From Rhodoferax sp. (GTDB taxonomy: Bacteria; Pseudomonadota; Gammaproteobacteria; Burkholderiales; Burkholderiaceae_C): a DNA stretch of 35,254 bases. Under the pieces are notes generated by a model, which made no database searches, was not told the DNA's origin, and was given only the letters and a program-made list of their open reading frames with translations. The DNA lies in assembly GCA_021738345.1 (NCBI GenBank), contig JAIPCE010000014.1, positions 1-35,254 of the forward strand, in the 5' to 3' direction. The translations under genes were made by a program, and so were the position numbers. Shown piece after piece: positions 1 through 9,216 of the stretch (the stretch's first letter is position 1; every line of letters starts with the position of its first letter).

Positions 1-7
1 AACCCAG

Positions 8-2244
8 ATGGCAGGTATTTCGCAATCAGGTTTACCCTGCATCAGAAGCTGCCAGCAGTTGCTGTACGCGGTATATTCGAGCTCTGCCTGCATTTCTACT
101 TTTGAATGGACTCGATTGTCTTCAACACATCTGGCTGACTTGGGTTTGGGAGCCTTCGAACAAGTGGTGGCAAGCACGTCGGGCTTTCGGCCACGTGCGG
201 GGCAACGTGCGATGGCGGCATGCGTCGCACAAACCCTGTCAGCCTGCGACCTGGGCGAAAAGCCGGACCCAACCCAAGCCATCGCCGTCATTCAGGCCGG
301 CACCGGTGTCGGTAAGTCGGCGGCGTATGCGTCCACTGCGATTGCCCTGGCTTTGGAGCGTAAGACCCGCGTCCTGATCTCGACCGCAACGGTCGCATTG
401 CAGGAGCAACTCATACACAAAGACCTGCCTGCCCTGGCACGCAGCATGGACCAGGAGTTTGTCTTTGCCTTGGCCAAGGGGCGCGGACGCTATGTCTGCA
501 AGCTCAAGCTTGAGCGCCTGGTGACCCTGGAGCCCGGCACCGACGCGCTTTTTGACGACGAGGTCGCACCGCCCACCGCCTCGCGTTACAGCTCTGTGCT
601 GTCAAAAGAAGCACTGGAGGAGCGCCGCTCAAGCTTGCTGGAGACCATGGCCACCCGGCTCGCCAAAAGCCAATGGGATGGCGACCGCGACACCTTGCCC
701 GAGCCACCCGATGCCAGCGACTGGGCCATCGTGGCGGCTGATCGGCACACTTGCACCATACGGCACTGCCCCCGGTTTAGAGATTGCAGCTACTACCAGG
801 CGCGCATCCGCTTGTCCGAGGCCAATGTCATTGTCGCCAACCACGACCTGGTGCTGGCGTCACTGGGAACCAAAAACCTGCCTGAGCTGCACGACTGCCT
901 GCTGGTGTTTGACGAAGGACACCACTTGCCCGCCGTCGCCTTGTCCCAGTTTTCGAGCAGCCTGGACCTGTCGGGTTTGCGCTGGCTCGACAAGCTACCC
1001 AAAGTGCTCGCCGATGTCAGCAAGCACCTGCAGTTGGCGCTGTCGCAAGATACCAGCACGCTGGCCAGCCAACTCAAAGTCGCACTGACCCAACTGGCAC
1101 GCCAGGTGATTGACCTGGTGCAGGCAAGCACCGACGGCAAAGACGGCAGATTGCGTTTTTTGCACGGACAACTGCCAGCCAATCTGCACGAGCCGGTGAC
1201 ACTGATCCAAGGGCATGCGCGCGGACTTACCGAGGCGGTCGCGGCACTGGGCGATGAAGTCAAGCGCCTGGCCAAGGAAGAGCCGGCCCAGGCCCTGCAA
1301 TGCGCCCAGCTCTATGCCCAGCTCGGTGCCTTGGCTCCCAAACTCGATGCTGCACTGTCAACCAGCGCGCTACTGCTAGAACATGGCCCGCAGCCGCTAG
1401 CGAAATGGCTGCAGGTGGAAGCGAACAATGGGTTTATCAACGCGTCCGCGCACGCCAGCCCGATCGTGCCGGGCGACCTGTTGCGGCAGTTTTTGTGGAG
1501 CCGGGTGCGGGGCGCTATCGTGACATCGGCATCGCTCACGAGCTGCGGCAGTTTTGACTATTTTCTGGGCGAAGCAGGTCTGGACGGCAATGCCAATGTG
1601 TCGACCCTGGAGGTCAACAGCCCGTTTGACTATGCACGCCAGGGCAGCCTGACCGTGGTGCAGACCCGCGCCGACCCCAAAATGCCGAGGCCTACACCGC
1701 CGAGATGGTGCAGACCCTGATCGCAGACATTGAAAAAGTCCGCCGAGGTGCGCTGGTGCTGTTTACCTCGCGTGCACAGATGCGTGCGGCGGTGGATGCC
1801 TTGCCTGGCCACCTGCAAGACATGGTGCTGGTGCAGGGCAACCAGTCACGCACCCGCATCTTGCAAGCCCATGCCGAGCGCATCCAAAGCGGCCTGCCCT
1901 CGGTGCTGTTTGGCATGCAGTCGTTTGGCGAGGGACTGGATTTGCCGGGCGAGTTGTGTGAGACGGTCTGCATTGCCAAACTGCCGTTTGCACCACCCTC
2001 AGAGCCTGTCGATGAGGCCCGCGCCGAATGGCTGCGCAGTGTCGGCCGCGACCCCTTCAACGAACTGGTCATTCCGGCCACCGGTGTCAAACTCTTGCAA
2101 TGGACCGGTCGCGCCATCCGCACCGAAGACGACCAGGCGCAAGTGATTTGCTATGACAAGCGCCTGACCCAACAGGCCTATGGTCGCCGCATGCTGGCTG
2201 GCTTGCCACCCTATCGGCTAGAGCACCGCATGCCCGCGAGTTAG
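8..2244 (+). pseudogene. dinG: DinG-family ATP-dependent DNA helicase, split by a one-base frameshift
   Basis: Superfamily 2 5'-3' DNA helicase of the XPD/DinG group, which unwinds R-loops, D-loops and forks. The first reading frame (8-1720) has Walker A GTGVGKS (residues 98-104), four cysteines in the iron-sulfur cluster pattern (C164, C249, C254, C260) and a DEGH box at 302-305. The second frame (1705-2244) carries the C-terminal helicase motifs SFGEGLDLPG and QWTGRAIR. Together they make one family-length protein. Inserting one A in the A-run at 1679-1682 restores continuity from the P-K codons into the second frame. The N-terminus is doubtful: the first ~35 residues from the ATG at 8 do not look like DinG, and TTG at 116 is a more natural start. 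The stop overlaps the convergent pilU stop. It is either a recent pseudogene or an assembly error; domain identity is very secure. Confidence 0.85.
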
Positions 2245-3518
2245 CCCAGCTTGCTGTCCAGCCCCTTTTCGCGTAGCTTTTTCTCCAGTTCCTCGTTCTC
2301 CAGCTCGCGCTTGCGGATGCGCTGCTTTTCAAGCTCGGCTTGTCGTAGGGCTTCAATTTCTTCGGCGGTCGGCTCCTTGTCAAAGGACAGCGTGGGACCA
2401 GCGGCACCCTCGGGCTCGCCGCGTGTGCTTTTGAGTTTCATGGCCAGGCGCAATTCGTTGGCGGAGTCGGCATTGCGCAGGGCTTCCTCGTAGCCAATAT
2501 GTCCGTCGTTGTAAAGCTCAAACAGTGCCCAGTCGAAGGTCCGCATGCCAAGCTCGCGGGATTTTTCCATGATGCCCTTGATTTCGCCAAAAGCCCCTTT
2601 AAAAATCTTGTCAGCAATGGTCGGGGTGTTGAGCAAAATCTCGATCGCGGCCTTGCGGCCCTTGCCGTCTTCGGTGCGCACTAGCCGTTGCGACACAATG
2701 CTGCGCAAATTGGCTGACAAATCCATCAGCAACTGGTTGCGCCGCTCTTCCGGAAAAAAGTTGATGATGCGGTCAATCGCCTGGTTGGCGCTGTTGGCGT
2801 GCAGGGTTCCCAGGCACAGGTGACCGGTCTCGGCAAAGGAAATGGCGTGCTCCATGGTCTCGGGGTCGCGAATTTCGCCAATCAGAATCACGTCGGGCGC
2901 TTGGCGCAAGGTGTTCTTCAGGGCATGGTGCCACGAGTGGGTGTCGACCCCGATCTCGCGGTGACTGACCAGGGATTTTTTGGAGATGTGCACATATTCC
3001 ACCGGATCTTCGACCGTGATGATGTGCCCAGGAGACTCGCTGTTGCGGTGGTCTATCAATGCCGCCAGTGTGGTCGACTTGCCCGAACCGGTGCCACCGA
3101 CAATCAGCACCAGACCACGCTTGTTCATGATCACTTCCTTGAGCACGGGCGGCAGGCCCATTTTCTCAAAGTTGGGAATCTCAGAGGCAATGGTGCGCAC
3201 CACCATGGCGGTGTTTTGCTGCTGCACATAGACATTGACCCGAAAACGCGAAATACCCGGGATAGAGATCGCAAAATTGCACTCCATATCCTTCGCAAAT
3301 TCTTCGCGTTGCCGCTCGTTCATGAGTGAATGCGCAAAGGTGCGGGTCAGTTCCCCGGTAAGCTTCTGGTTGGACAACGGCTGCATCATGCCGTTGGCTT
3401 TCATGCTTGGCGGAAAGTCGTGGGCGATGAATAAATCGGAGCCGCCGGCCTGCCGCATGGCGGCCAGCAATTTGTGCATGTAGGCGCGTGCCTGTTCTTC
3501 AGTGAGTTGGGTTGCCAT
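2241..3518 (-). CDS. pilU: Type IV pilus retraction ATPase PilU
   Basis: Hexameric secretion-type ATPase that works with PilT to retract type IV pili, at the cytoplasmic face of the inner membrane. The 425-residue protein has Walker A (GGTGSGKST, 141-149), the Asp-box region around GHIITVEDPVEY, a Walker B with LIGEIRDPETM, and the His-box GHLCLGTLHANSANQA. Line-by-line it resembles remembered Pseudomonas PilU more than PilT (GGSDLFI near the N-terminus, MNERQREEFA, KGRKAAIEILLNTP). I start at the ATG at 3518; the longer frame begins with TTG at 3542. The last ~50 residues are a highly charged Glu/Lys/Arg tail, longer than in PilU of Pseudomonas and probably coiled coil. The pilT partner usually found upstream is not in this window; the upstream neighbour is a sugar kinase. 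Confidence 0.93.
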   Translation of the reverse strand: MATQLTEEQARAYMHKLLAAMRQAGGSDLFIAHDFPPSMKANGMMQPLSNQKLTGELTRTFAHSLMNERQREEFAKDMECNFAISIPGISRFRVNVYVQQQNTAMVVRTIASEIPNFEKMGLPPVLKEVIMNKRGLVLIVGGTGSGKSTTLAALIDHRNSESPGHIITVEDPVEYVHISKKSLVSHREIGVDTHSWHHALKNTLRQAPDVILIGEIRDPETMEHAISFAETGHLCLGTLHANSANQAIDRIINFFPEERRNQLLMDLSANLRSIVSQRLVRTEDGKGRKAAIEILLNTPTIADKIFKGAFGEIKGIMEKSRELGMRTFDWALFELYNDGHIGYEEALRNADSANELRLAMKLKSTRGEPEGAAGPTLSFDKEPTAEEIEALRQAELEKQRIRKRELENEELEKKLREKGLDSKLG

Positions 3519-3546
3519 GGTCGCGAAGTATCGGTGCGTCAATGAC

Positions 3547-3562
3547 GAAGGTCAAGACCTTC
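3547..3562. repeat. Perfect 7-bp inverted repeat between pfkB-type kinase and pilU
   Basis: GAAGGTC-AA-GACCTTC, a perfect 7-bp palindromic pair with a 2-base centre, lies in the 50-bp gap upstream of pilU. It lacks a T-run, so it is not a convincing terminator. It could be an operator or a small RNA hairpin. Confidence 0.5.
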
Positions 3563-3568
3563 TGAGAG

Positions 3569-4609
3569 TCAAGCCCCGCGATGGGCTTCAAACAAGGCCT
3601 TCAACTCGGACATCGCCGCCTGGTCTAAGCGCGGCCCGACCTGGCTAACCACCCGACCCGCCGCCTGATTGGCCAGCCAGGCAGCCTTTTCCAGCGGATA
3701 ACCCTGGGTGGCTGCATACAAAAACGCACCGGCAAACATATCACCCGCGCCGTTGGTGTCGATCGCCTTGACGTTGGAAGATGGCACGGCGATGGTCTGC
3801 CCCCCCTGCATCAAGATGCATCCCTTGGCGCTGCGGGTCAGGCACACCACCTTGGCCAATTGGCCCATGCGCTCGCAAATCAGCGGCAAATCTTGTGACC
3901 CACACCATGTTTGCGATTCTTCCTCGTTGCAAAACAAATAATCCAGGCCGTCACCGACCATGGCATCGAGCCCCGGGCGGCAAAAGTTGATCATGCTCAT
4001 GTCGCTCAAGGTGGCTGCCAACGCGACACCCGCCTGACGGGCAATGGCTCGGCCCTGCAACGCGGCCGCCAGCCCGGTGGGTGAGGCTGCGAGGTAGCCT
4101 TCCATATAGTAGATGCGCGCCTTGGTAATAGCATCTTGGTTGAGCGCAGAGGCATCGAGCTCGGAGGAAACCCCCAAAAAAGTGCTCATGCTGCGCTCGG
4201 CATCGGGGGTAATCATGACCATGCAACAGCCGGTTTGCTCGGTAGCGGCTTGACCGGATGCGTCAGTGCCCAAGCCACTGGACAGTCCAGCGCTCAGATT
4301 GGTTTGGACACCACTGGCCAGCAGGTCGTCGCGATAGAAGGCCCCCAGTGCATCGTCGGCCACCCTACAACTGTAAAAACCCTTGCCCCCCAACTGTGCC
4401 AGCGCCACCACCGTGTTGGCAGCCGACCCGCCACCGGTGCGCCGCGTCGGCATACCCTCGACCGCGGCCAAAAGTTCGGCACGCCGTGCTGGATCGATCA
4501 GGGTCATATGCCGTTTCGCAATGCCCATGGCAGCCAGCTGCTCGTCTGACACCTGGTACTCGGAATCTACCAAGGCGTTACCGATGGCGTAAAGGTCGTA
4601 ATTGGGCAT
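3569..4609 (-). CDS. PfkB-family carbohydrate/nucleoside kinase (adenosine kinase-like)
   Basis: Ribokinase/PfkB-family kinase that phosphorylates a sugar or nucleoside with ATP in the cytoplasm. The signature DTNGAGD at residues 284-290 gives the anion hole and catalytic base D290. The N-terminal GGGSAANT (59-66) is the family's first signature, and TPDAERSMSTFLG is typical of the adenosine-kinase-like subgroup. The start is the ATG at 4609, with AAGGAA eight bases upstream; the longer frame starts 24 bases earlier without support. About a dozen extra residues (roughly 110-125, Gly/Ala/Thr-rich) sit before the TGCCMVMITPD strand and look like a lineage-specific loop. The exact substrate cannot be told from sequence. 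It is transcribed toward pilU, with 50 bases between them. Confidence 0.88.
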   Translation of the reverse strand: MPNYDLYAIGNALVDSEYQVSDEQLAAMGIAKRHMTLIDPARRAELLAAVEGMPTRRTGGGSAANTVVALAQLGGKGFYSCRVADDALGAFYRDDLLASGVQTNLSAGLSSGLGTDASGQAATEQTGCCMVMITPDAERSMSTFLGVSSELDASALNQDAITKARIYYMEGYLAASPTGLAAALQGRAIARQAGVALAATLSDMSMINFCRPGLDAMVGDGLDYLFCNEEESQTWCGSQDLPLICERMGQLAKVVCLTRSAKGCILMQGGQTIAVPSSNVKAIDTNGAGDMFAGAFLYAATQGYPLEKAAWLANQAAGRVVSQVGPRLDQAAMSELKALFEAHRGA

Positions 4610-4793
4610 GTGTGTTCCTTGGAAAGTGATCAATGGGAGACTGTGTCAGTGAGCGCGAATGGCCCGAAGCTTTATGCCTTCGCGGGAATGACGGATGGGA
4701 GGGTTTGACATCTTGTCGCTTCGTTGGGGGGTGAATAGTTACAAGTTCAGAGCGACAAAATTGGCCCTTCGGTCGCGCGTGACAAGCGGTTTC
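4610..4793. other. Intergenic gap between fpr and the PfkB-type kinase
   Basis: About 180 bases with no credible ORF. It holds the kinase ribosome-binding site near 4612-4620 and, at 4676-4694, a fragment of a dispersed GCGGGAATGAC-type repeat. I see no intrinsic terminator for fpr. Confidence 0.5.
4676..4694. repeat. Degenerate half of a dispersed CTTCGCGGGAATGAC repeat
   Basis: GCCTTCGCGGGAATGACGG matches one arm of the short palindromic repeat (ATTCCCGC-CTTC-GCGGGAAT) that I know to be common in beta- and gammaproteobacterial intergenic regions. The other arm is replaced by AAGCTTTAT, so the hairpin can no longer form. This is the only copy I noticed in the window. Confidence 0.5.
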
Positions 4794-5570
4794 TTATTGC
4801 TCGACAAAAGCACGCTCAATGACAAAGTCGGCTTGCTTAGTGGTGTTGCCCTCCATGAAACCACGCTTTTCGAGCATGGTTTTGAGGTCACGCAGCATCT
4901 CGGGGCTGCCACAAATCATGACGCGGTCATGGGTTGGGTCGAGTTTGGGCAACTTGAGGTCCGCCTGAATCTTGCCGCTCTCCAGCAGCGTGGTCACCCG
5001 GCCCTGGTGCTCGAAGGGTTCGCGCGTCACGGTAGGGTAATACAGCAGCTTTTCCGTAACCATTTCGCCCAGAAACTCGTGGTCGGGCAATTCATGCAGT
5101 AGATACTCGTGGTACGACAATTCAGAGACCAGCCTGGTGCCGTGAATCAAAATGATTTTCTCGTAGCGCTCGTAGGTCTCGGGGTCACGGATGATGCTCA
5201 TGAACGGTGCCAAACCCGTGCCAGTGGACAACAGGTACAGGCGCTTGCCCGGCAATAGATAGTCAATCAGCAGCGTGCCAGTCGGTTTGCGACCGACCAC
5301 GATCTTGTCACCCACCTTGATGTGTTGCAGGCGCGAGGTCAGCGGGCCGTCCTGCACCTTGATGCTCAAAAACTCCAGATGGTCTTCATAATTGGCACTC
5401 ACGATGCTGTAGGCCCGCAGCAAGGGCTTGCCGGTCTCCAGCCGCAGCCCAATCATCGTGAAATGCCCGTTCGAGAAGCGCAGCGTCGGGTCCCGCGTGG
5501 TGGTAAAGCTGAACAGGCGGTCGGTCCAGTGGTGTACGCTTAAAACGGTTTCTTCCAAAAATGCACTCAT
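4794..5570 (-). CDS. fpr: Ferredoxin/flavodoxin-NADP(+) reductase
   Basis: FAD enzyme that moves electrons between NADPH and ferredoxin or flavodoxin in the cytoplasm; in proteobacteria it is linked to oxidative-stress defence and Fe-S or radical-SAM enzymes. At 258 residues it has the usual bacterial class I length. The FAD-binding RAYS motif is at 52-55, the NADP-binding STGTGLAPF at 115-123, and CGSPEM with a terminal ERAFVEQ completes the fold. The ATG at 5570 has AAGG upstream. It is on the same strand as maeB, 74 bases downstream of it and separated by a hairpin. Assignment is firm; the physiological partner is not visible here. Confidence 0.94.
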   Translation of the reverse strand: MSAFLEETVLSVHHWTDRLFSFTTTRDPTLRFSNGHFTMIGLRLETGKPLLRAYSIVSANYEDHLEFLSIKVQDGPLTSRLQHIKVGDKIVVGRKPTGTLLIDYLLPGKRLYLLSTGTGLAPFMSIIRDPETYERYEKIILIHGTRLVSELSYHEYLLHELPDHEFLGEMVTEKLLYYPTVTREPFEHQGRVTTLLESGKIQADLKLPKLDPTHDRVMICGSPEMLRDLKTMLEKRGFMEGNTTKQADFVIERAFVEQ

Positions 5571-5593
5571 CGATGGCCTTGCTTAGTTCGAAA

Positions 5594-5615
5594 TCAGGGT
5601 CGGGACAAACCCTGA
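5594..5615 (-). terminator. Hairpin between maeB and fpr, possible weak terminator
   Basis: TCAGGGT / ACCCTGA form a perfect 7-bp stem around an 8-base loop. Read on the minus strand it lies 3' of maeB and is followed by only three Ts, so termination would be weak or it may be an attenuating or RNA-stabilising hairpin upstream of fpr. Confidence 0.4.
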
Positions 5616-5644
5616 AGTGTAAAACGTCTGCCAAGGTCGCTTTC

Positions 5645-7948
5645 TTACACCTTGAACGCTGCAGCATTGGCCACCGACAGTGCTGTCATGTTGACGACAC
5701 GCCGCACGGTAGCAGAAGGGGTCAGAATATTGACCGACGCTGCAGCCCCTAGCAACACGGGCCCTACCGTGACGCCATGGCCCGAGGTCATTTTGAGCAC
5801 ATTGAACAAGATGTTCGCGGAATCAAGATTCGGGCAAATCAGCAAATTGGCCTCACCCAGCAAGGTGGTTTCCTTCAGCGCGGCACGGCGCACCGTCTCA
5901 GACAAGGCGGCATCTCCCTGCAGCTCACCATCGCACTCGATGTCCGGTGCCATCTGCGAAAAAAGCTCACGCGCGAGCCGCATTTTGCGCGCTGAAGGTC
6001 GGTCCGACGAGCCAAAATTGGAATGTGACAAGAAGGCCAGCTTGGGCGGCAAGCCAAAGCGGGCGAGCTCTTGCGCGGCCATCAAGGCAATGCTGGCGAG
6101 TTGCTCTGCCGACGGGTCTTCGTTGACATAGGTGTCGGCAATAAACAGCGCGTGTTTTTCCAGCATCAGGGCATTCATGGCGGCCAGGCTCGAGACGCCT
6201 GGTTTGAGACCAATCAGATTGCGCACATGCTGCAAATGCACGTCAAAGCTGCCCATCATGCCGCACAGCATGGCATCGGCATCGCCGAGCAGCAGCATCA
6301 AGCAAGCGATGGTGGTGTTAGAGCGGCGCACCGCCGCCTTGGCGGCCTCCTGGGTTACGCCCTTACGCCCCATGAGCTTGTGGTACAGCTCCCAATACTG
6401 CCGGAACCGGGGGTCGTCCTCGGGATTACAGCACTCCACATCACGCCCGATTTGAATACGCAAACCCGCTTTGGCCAGCCGCGCCTCGATCACTGCGGGG
6501 CGACCAATCAGGATGGGGTGCGCCAGGCCGTCGTCCACTGCCACCTGGGCTGCACGTAAGACACGCTCGTCCTCGCCTTCGGCATAGGCCACCCGCTTCG
6601 CTTCGGGTTTGACCGCCTTGGCCGCAATGAAGACGGGTCGCATGAACATGCCGGTCTGGTAGACAAAGCGCGACAGCTGCTGGTGGTAGGCCTCCATGTC
6701 CTTGATCGGACGGGTTGCCACGCCAGATTCCTCAGCGGCTTTGGCCACCGCAGGCGCAATGCGCAAGATCAGGCGAGAGTCAAACGGCGTCGGAATCAGA
6801 TAATCGCTGCCAAACACCAGCTCCTTGCCGGCGTAGGCAGTAGCCACTTCCTCGCTGATGTCGGCCTTGGCCAGATCGGCAATCTGGCGCACGCAGGCCA
6901 GCTTCATCGCCTCGGTAATCTTGGTGGCACCGCAGTCGAGCGCGCCGCGGAAAATATATGGAAAGCACAGTACGTTATTGACCTGGTTCGGGTAGTCCGA
7001 CCGACCGGTCGCGATGATGCAGTCGGGTCGCGCGGCCTTGGCTAACTCGGGACGAATTTCGGGCTCAGGGTTGGCTAGCGCGAGGATCACGGGTTGCCTC
7101 GCCATGGTCTTGACCATCTCCTGCGTCAACACGCCCGCCGTGGAACAGCCCAAAAACACATCGGCGTCACGCACCACGTCGGCCAAAGTGCGCGCCTCGG
7201 TATGCTGTGCAAACCGCGCCTTGGAGGGATCGAAGCCGCCTGGGCGACCCTCGTAGATGACGCCCTTGGAGTCGCAGGCAAAGACATTTTCCCGGCGCAC
7301 GCCTAGCCCCACCATCACATCCAGACACGCCAGCGCCGCTGCACCTGCGCCAGACACCGCAATCTTGACGCTCTCTATCGGCTTTTTTACAAGCTCCAGC
7401 GCATTGAGCAAGGCCGCCGACGAAATAATAGCCGTACCGTGCTGGTCGTCATGGAACACCGGAATGTTCATGCGGTCGCGCAACTTTTGCTCAATGTAGA
7501 AGCATTCGGGCGCCTTGATGTCTTCGAGATTGATGCCCCCCAGCGTGGGCTCCATCGCCGCGATGATGTCGACCAGCTTGTCGGGATCGTTTTCTGCGAG
7601 CTCAATGTCAAACACATCAATGCCGGCAAACTTCTTGAACAGGCAGGCTTTGCCTTCCATCACCGGCTTGCCGGCGAGCGGCCCGATATTGCCCAGACCC
7701 AACACCGCCGTGCCATTGGTAATCACTGCGACCAGGTTCCCGCGCGAGGTGTATTCGGCTGCCAGCGACGGATCGGCCTGAATGTCAAGGCATGGGTAGG
7801 CAACCCCGGGTGAATAGGCCAGCGACAAGTCTCGCTGGTTCGACAGCGGCTTGGTCGGGGTGACGGAAATTTTGCCGCGCGTCGGCGTACGGTGGTACTC
7901 GCGTGCGGCGTCACGCAGTGCCTGCTCTGCCGGTGAAAGTGTGGTCAT
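5645..7948 (-). CDS. maeB: NADP-dependent malic enzyme with C-terminal phosphotransacetylase-like domain
   Basis: Converts malate to pyruvate and CO2 with reduction of NADP, feeding NADPH and anaplerotic/gluconeogenic flux. The 767-residue length is that of the MaeB hybrid. Residues ~1-430 are the malic enzyme part: [12 protein letters not shown] near 45-56, FHDDQHGTA near 165-173, nucleotide-binding SGAGAAA at 199-205. Residues ~435-767 are the phosphotransacetylase-like domain, which in characterised MaeB proteins is regulatory (acetyl-CoA response) rather than catalytic. AGGAGA lies about ten bases before the ATG at 7948. It is followed by fpr on the same strand and preceded by the phosphofructokinase gene 84 bases upstream. 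The C-terminal end shows no truncation. Confidence 0.96.
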   Translation of the reverse strand: MTTLSPAEQALRDAAREYHRTPTRGKISVTPTKPLSNQRDLSLAYSPGVAYPCLDIQADPSLAAEYTSRGNLVAVITNGTAVLGLGNIGPLAGKPVMEGKACLFKKFAGIDVFDIELAENDPDKLVDIIAAMEPTLGGINLEDIKAPECFYIEQKLRDRMNIPVFHDDQHGTAIISSAALLNALELVKKPIESVKIAVSGAGAAALACLDVMVGLGVRRENVFACDSKGVIYEGRPGGFDPSKARFAQHTEARTLADVVRDADVFLGCSTAGVLTQEMVKTMARQPVILALANPEPEIRPELAKAARPDCIIATGRSDYPNQVNNVLCFPYIFRGALDCGATKITEAMKLACVRQIADLAKADISEEVATAYAGKELVFGSDYLIPTPFDSRLILRIAPAVAKAAEESGVATRPIKDMEAYHQQLSRFVYQTGMFMRPVFIAAKAVKPEAKRVAYAEGEDERVLRAAQVAVDDGLAHPILIGRPAVIEARLAKAGLRIQIGRDVECCNPEDDPRFRQYWELYHKLMGRKGVTQEAAKAAVRRSNTTIACLMLLLGDADAMLCGMMGSFDVHLQHVRNLIGLKPGVSSLAAMNALMLEKHALFIADTYVNEDPSAEQLASIALMAAQELARFGLPPKLAFLSHSNFGSSDRPSARKMRLARELFSQMAPDIECDGELQGDAALSETVRRAALKETTLLGEANLLICPNLDSANILFNVLKMTSGHGVTVGPVLLGAAASVNILTPSATVRRVVNMTALSVANAAAFKV

Positions 7949-8032
7949 GTTGAGAAGTCTCCTGATTATTGCTGTGTCGCTATTGTGACGCAGCTTTTCA
8001 CCCCGGTCGCCGGGAGAACTTCAGACCGCCGA

Positions 8033-9145
8033 CTAATCCCCCAGGCAAATTCCCAGGTCGCGTGCCGTTTGCACCGTATCGCTGTCCAGCGGAACACCTT
8101 TCATGCGCCCGGCTACTTCTTCAAGCGCAATGTAGTCCACATTGGGGAAGGCGAGCGCAACCATGATGCCCGACAGACCTTCGTCCAGCGCGCGTACCGC
8201 TGCCGCCCCAAAGCGCATGGCAGCCAAACGGTCAAAGGCGGTGGGGCTGCCACCGCGCAGCAAATGCCCCAGCACCACGACCCGCGTGTCCTTGCCAGTG
8301 CGCTCTTCTAGCACCTTGGCAATGCGATCACCCACCCCACCCAGACGCTCGGCGTGCCCGATTTCGGCCGGTGCCAACAGCTCGTGGTGTCCGTCCATCG
8401 GTACCGCGCCCTCGGCCACCAACACCACCGAATGCATGCGGCCCTCGGCATCACGGGCGCGAATACAGTCCACCACCTTGTCCAGATCAAACGGAATCTC
8501 AGGCATCAAAATCGCATGGGCATTGCCCGCAATGCCCGAATGCAGCGCAATCCAGCCAGCGTAGCGCCCCATCACCTCCACCACCATCACCCGCTGGTGG
8601 CTCTCGGCCGTACTGTGCAGGCGGTCCAGACACTCGGTGGCAAACGCCACGGCCGTGTCGAAGCCGAAGGTGGTCATGGTCTTGTCGAGGTCGTTATCAA
8701 TGGTTTTTGGCACGCCCACCACGCGCAGACCTTTTTTGTGCAGCGCATGGGCAATCGTCAACGACCCGTCACCGCCGACCGACACCAGCGCATCGATCTC
8801 CTTCTTGCCGAAATACTCCAGAATCTCGTCGGAACGGTCAATTTCCCGCGTGCTGCCGTCGGGCATGCGAATCGGAAAGTGCAAAGGGTTGCCCTTGTTG
8901 GTCGAGCCCAGCATGGTGCCGCCCAGATGCCCAATATTGCGCACATGCTTGCGTGTCAGCCGAAAAACACCATCTTCGGAGTAGCGCTCGGGAAACAAAA
9001 TACCGTTGAAACCGTCGCGGATGCCATAGCACTCCCAGCCCCGATTGGCCGCCGCAATGGCAACCGAGCGAATCACCGCGTTCAGACCCGGCGCGTCGCC
9101 ACCTCCGGTACAAATGGCAATGCGTTTGATGTGATTTGGTGTCAT
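8033..9145 (-). CDS. pfkA: 6-phosphofructokinase, G/K-type active site
   Basis: Phosphorylates fructose-6-phosphate to fructose-1,6-bisphosphate, the committed step of glycolysis. The protein has 370 residues, longer than the ~320 of E. coli PfkA. Seen motifs: TGGGDAPGLNA (13-23), GGDGS (124-128), PKTIDND (146-152, catalytic D150), MGRYAGW and RGGSP. Position 127 is Gly, as in ATP-dependent enzymes, while K147 is the lysine found in pyrophosphate-dependent enzymes. That Gly/Lys pair is known from plant and trypanosomatid PFKs, which use ATP. I therefore lean to ATP as donor, but PPi use is not excluded. CAGGAAA precedes the ATG at 9145. It is on the same strand as maeB, 84 bases upstream of it. 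Confidence 0.93.
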   Translation of the reverse strand: MTPNHIKRIAICTGGGDAPGLNAVIRSVAIAAANRGWECYGIRDGFNGILFPERYSEDGVFRLTRKHVRNIGHLGGTMLGSTNKGNPLHFPIRMPDGSTREIDRSDEILEYFGKKEIDALVSVGGDGSLTIAHALHKKGLRVVGVPKTIDNDLDKTMTTFGFDTAVAFATECLDRLHSTAESHQRVMVVEVMGRYAGWIALHSGIAGNAHAILMPEIPFDLDKVVDCIRARDAEGRMHSVVLVAEGAVPMDGHHELLAPAEIGHAERLGGVGDRIAKVLEERTGKDTRVVVLGHLLRGGSPTAFDRLAAMRFGAAAVRALDEGLSGIMVALAFPNVDYIALEEVAGRMKGVPLDSDTVQTARDLGICLGD

Positions 9146-9216
9146 ACGATTTCCTGCGTAACAATGGATAAAGCCCTATGCAAGATTATGCGCGAGGGCA
9201 GCGGCGTACCAAGCTT

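Noticed and set aside
1673-1690. Programmed -1 frameshift in the DinG-type gene
   Set aside because: The slip site lacks the X-XXY-YYZ form, since the A-site codon cannot re-pair after a -1 shift, and I see no obvious downstream structure; a simple indel explains it better.
8002-8014. CCCGG-TCG-CCGGG hairpin between maeB and the phosphofructokinase gene
   Set aside because: Five-base stem without a T-run on the transcribed strand; too weak to call a terminator.
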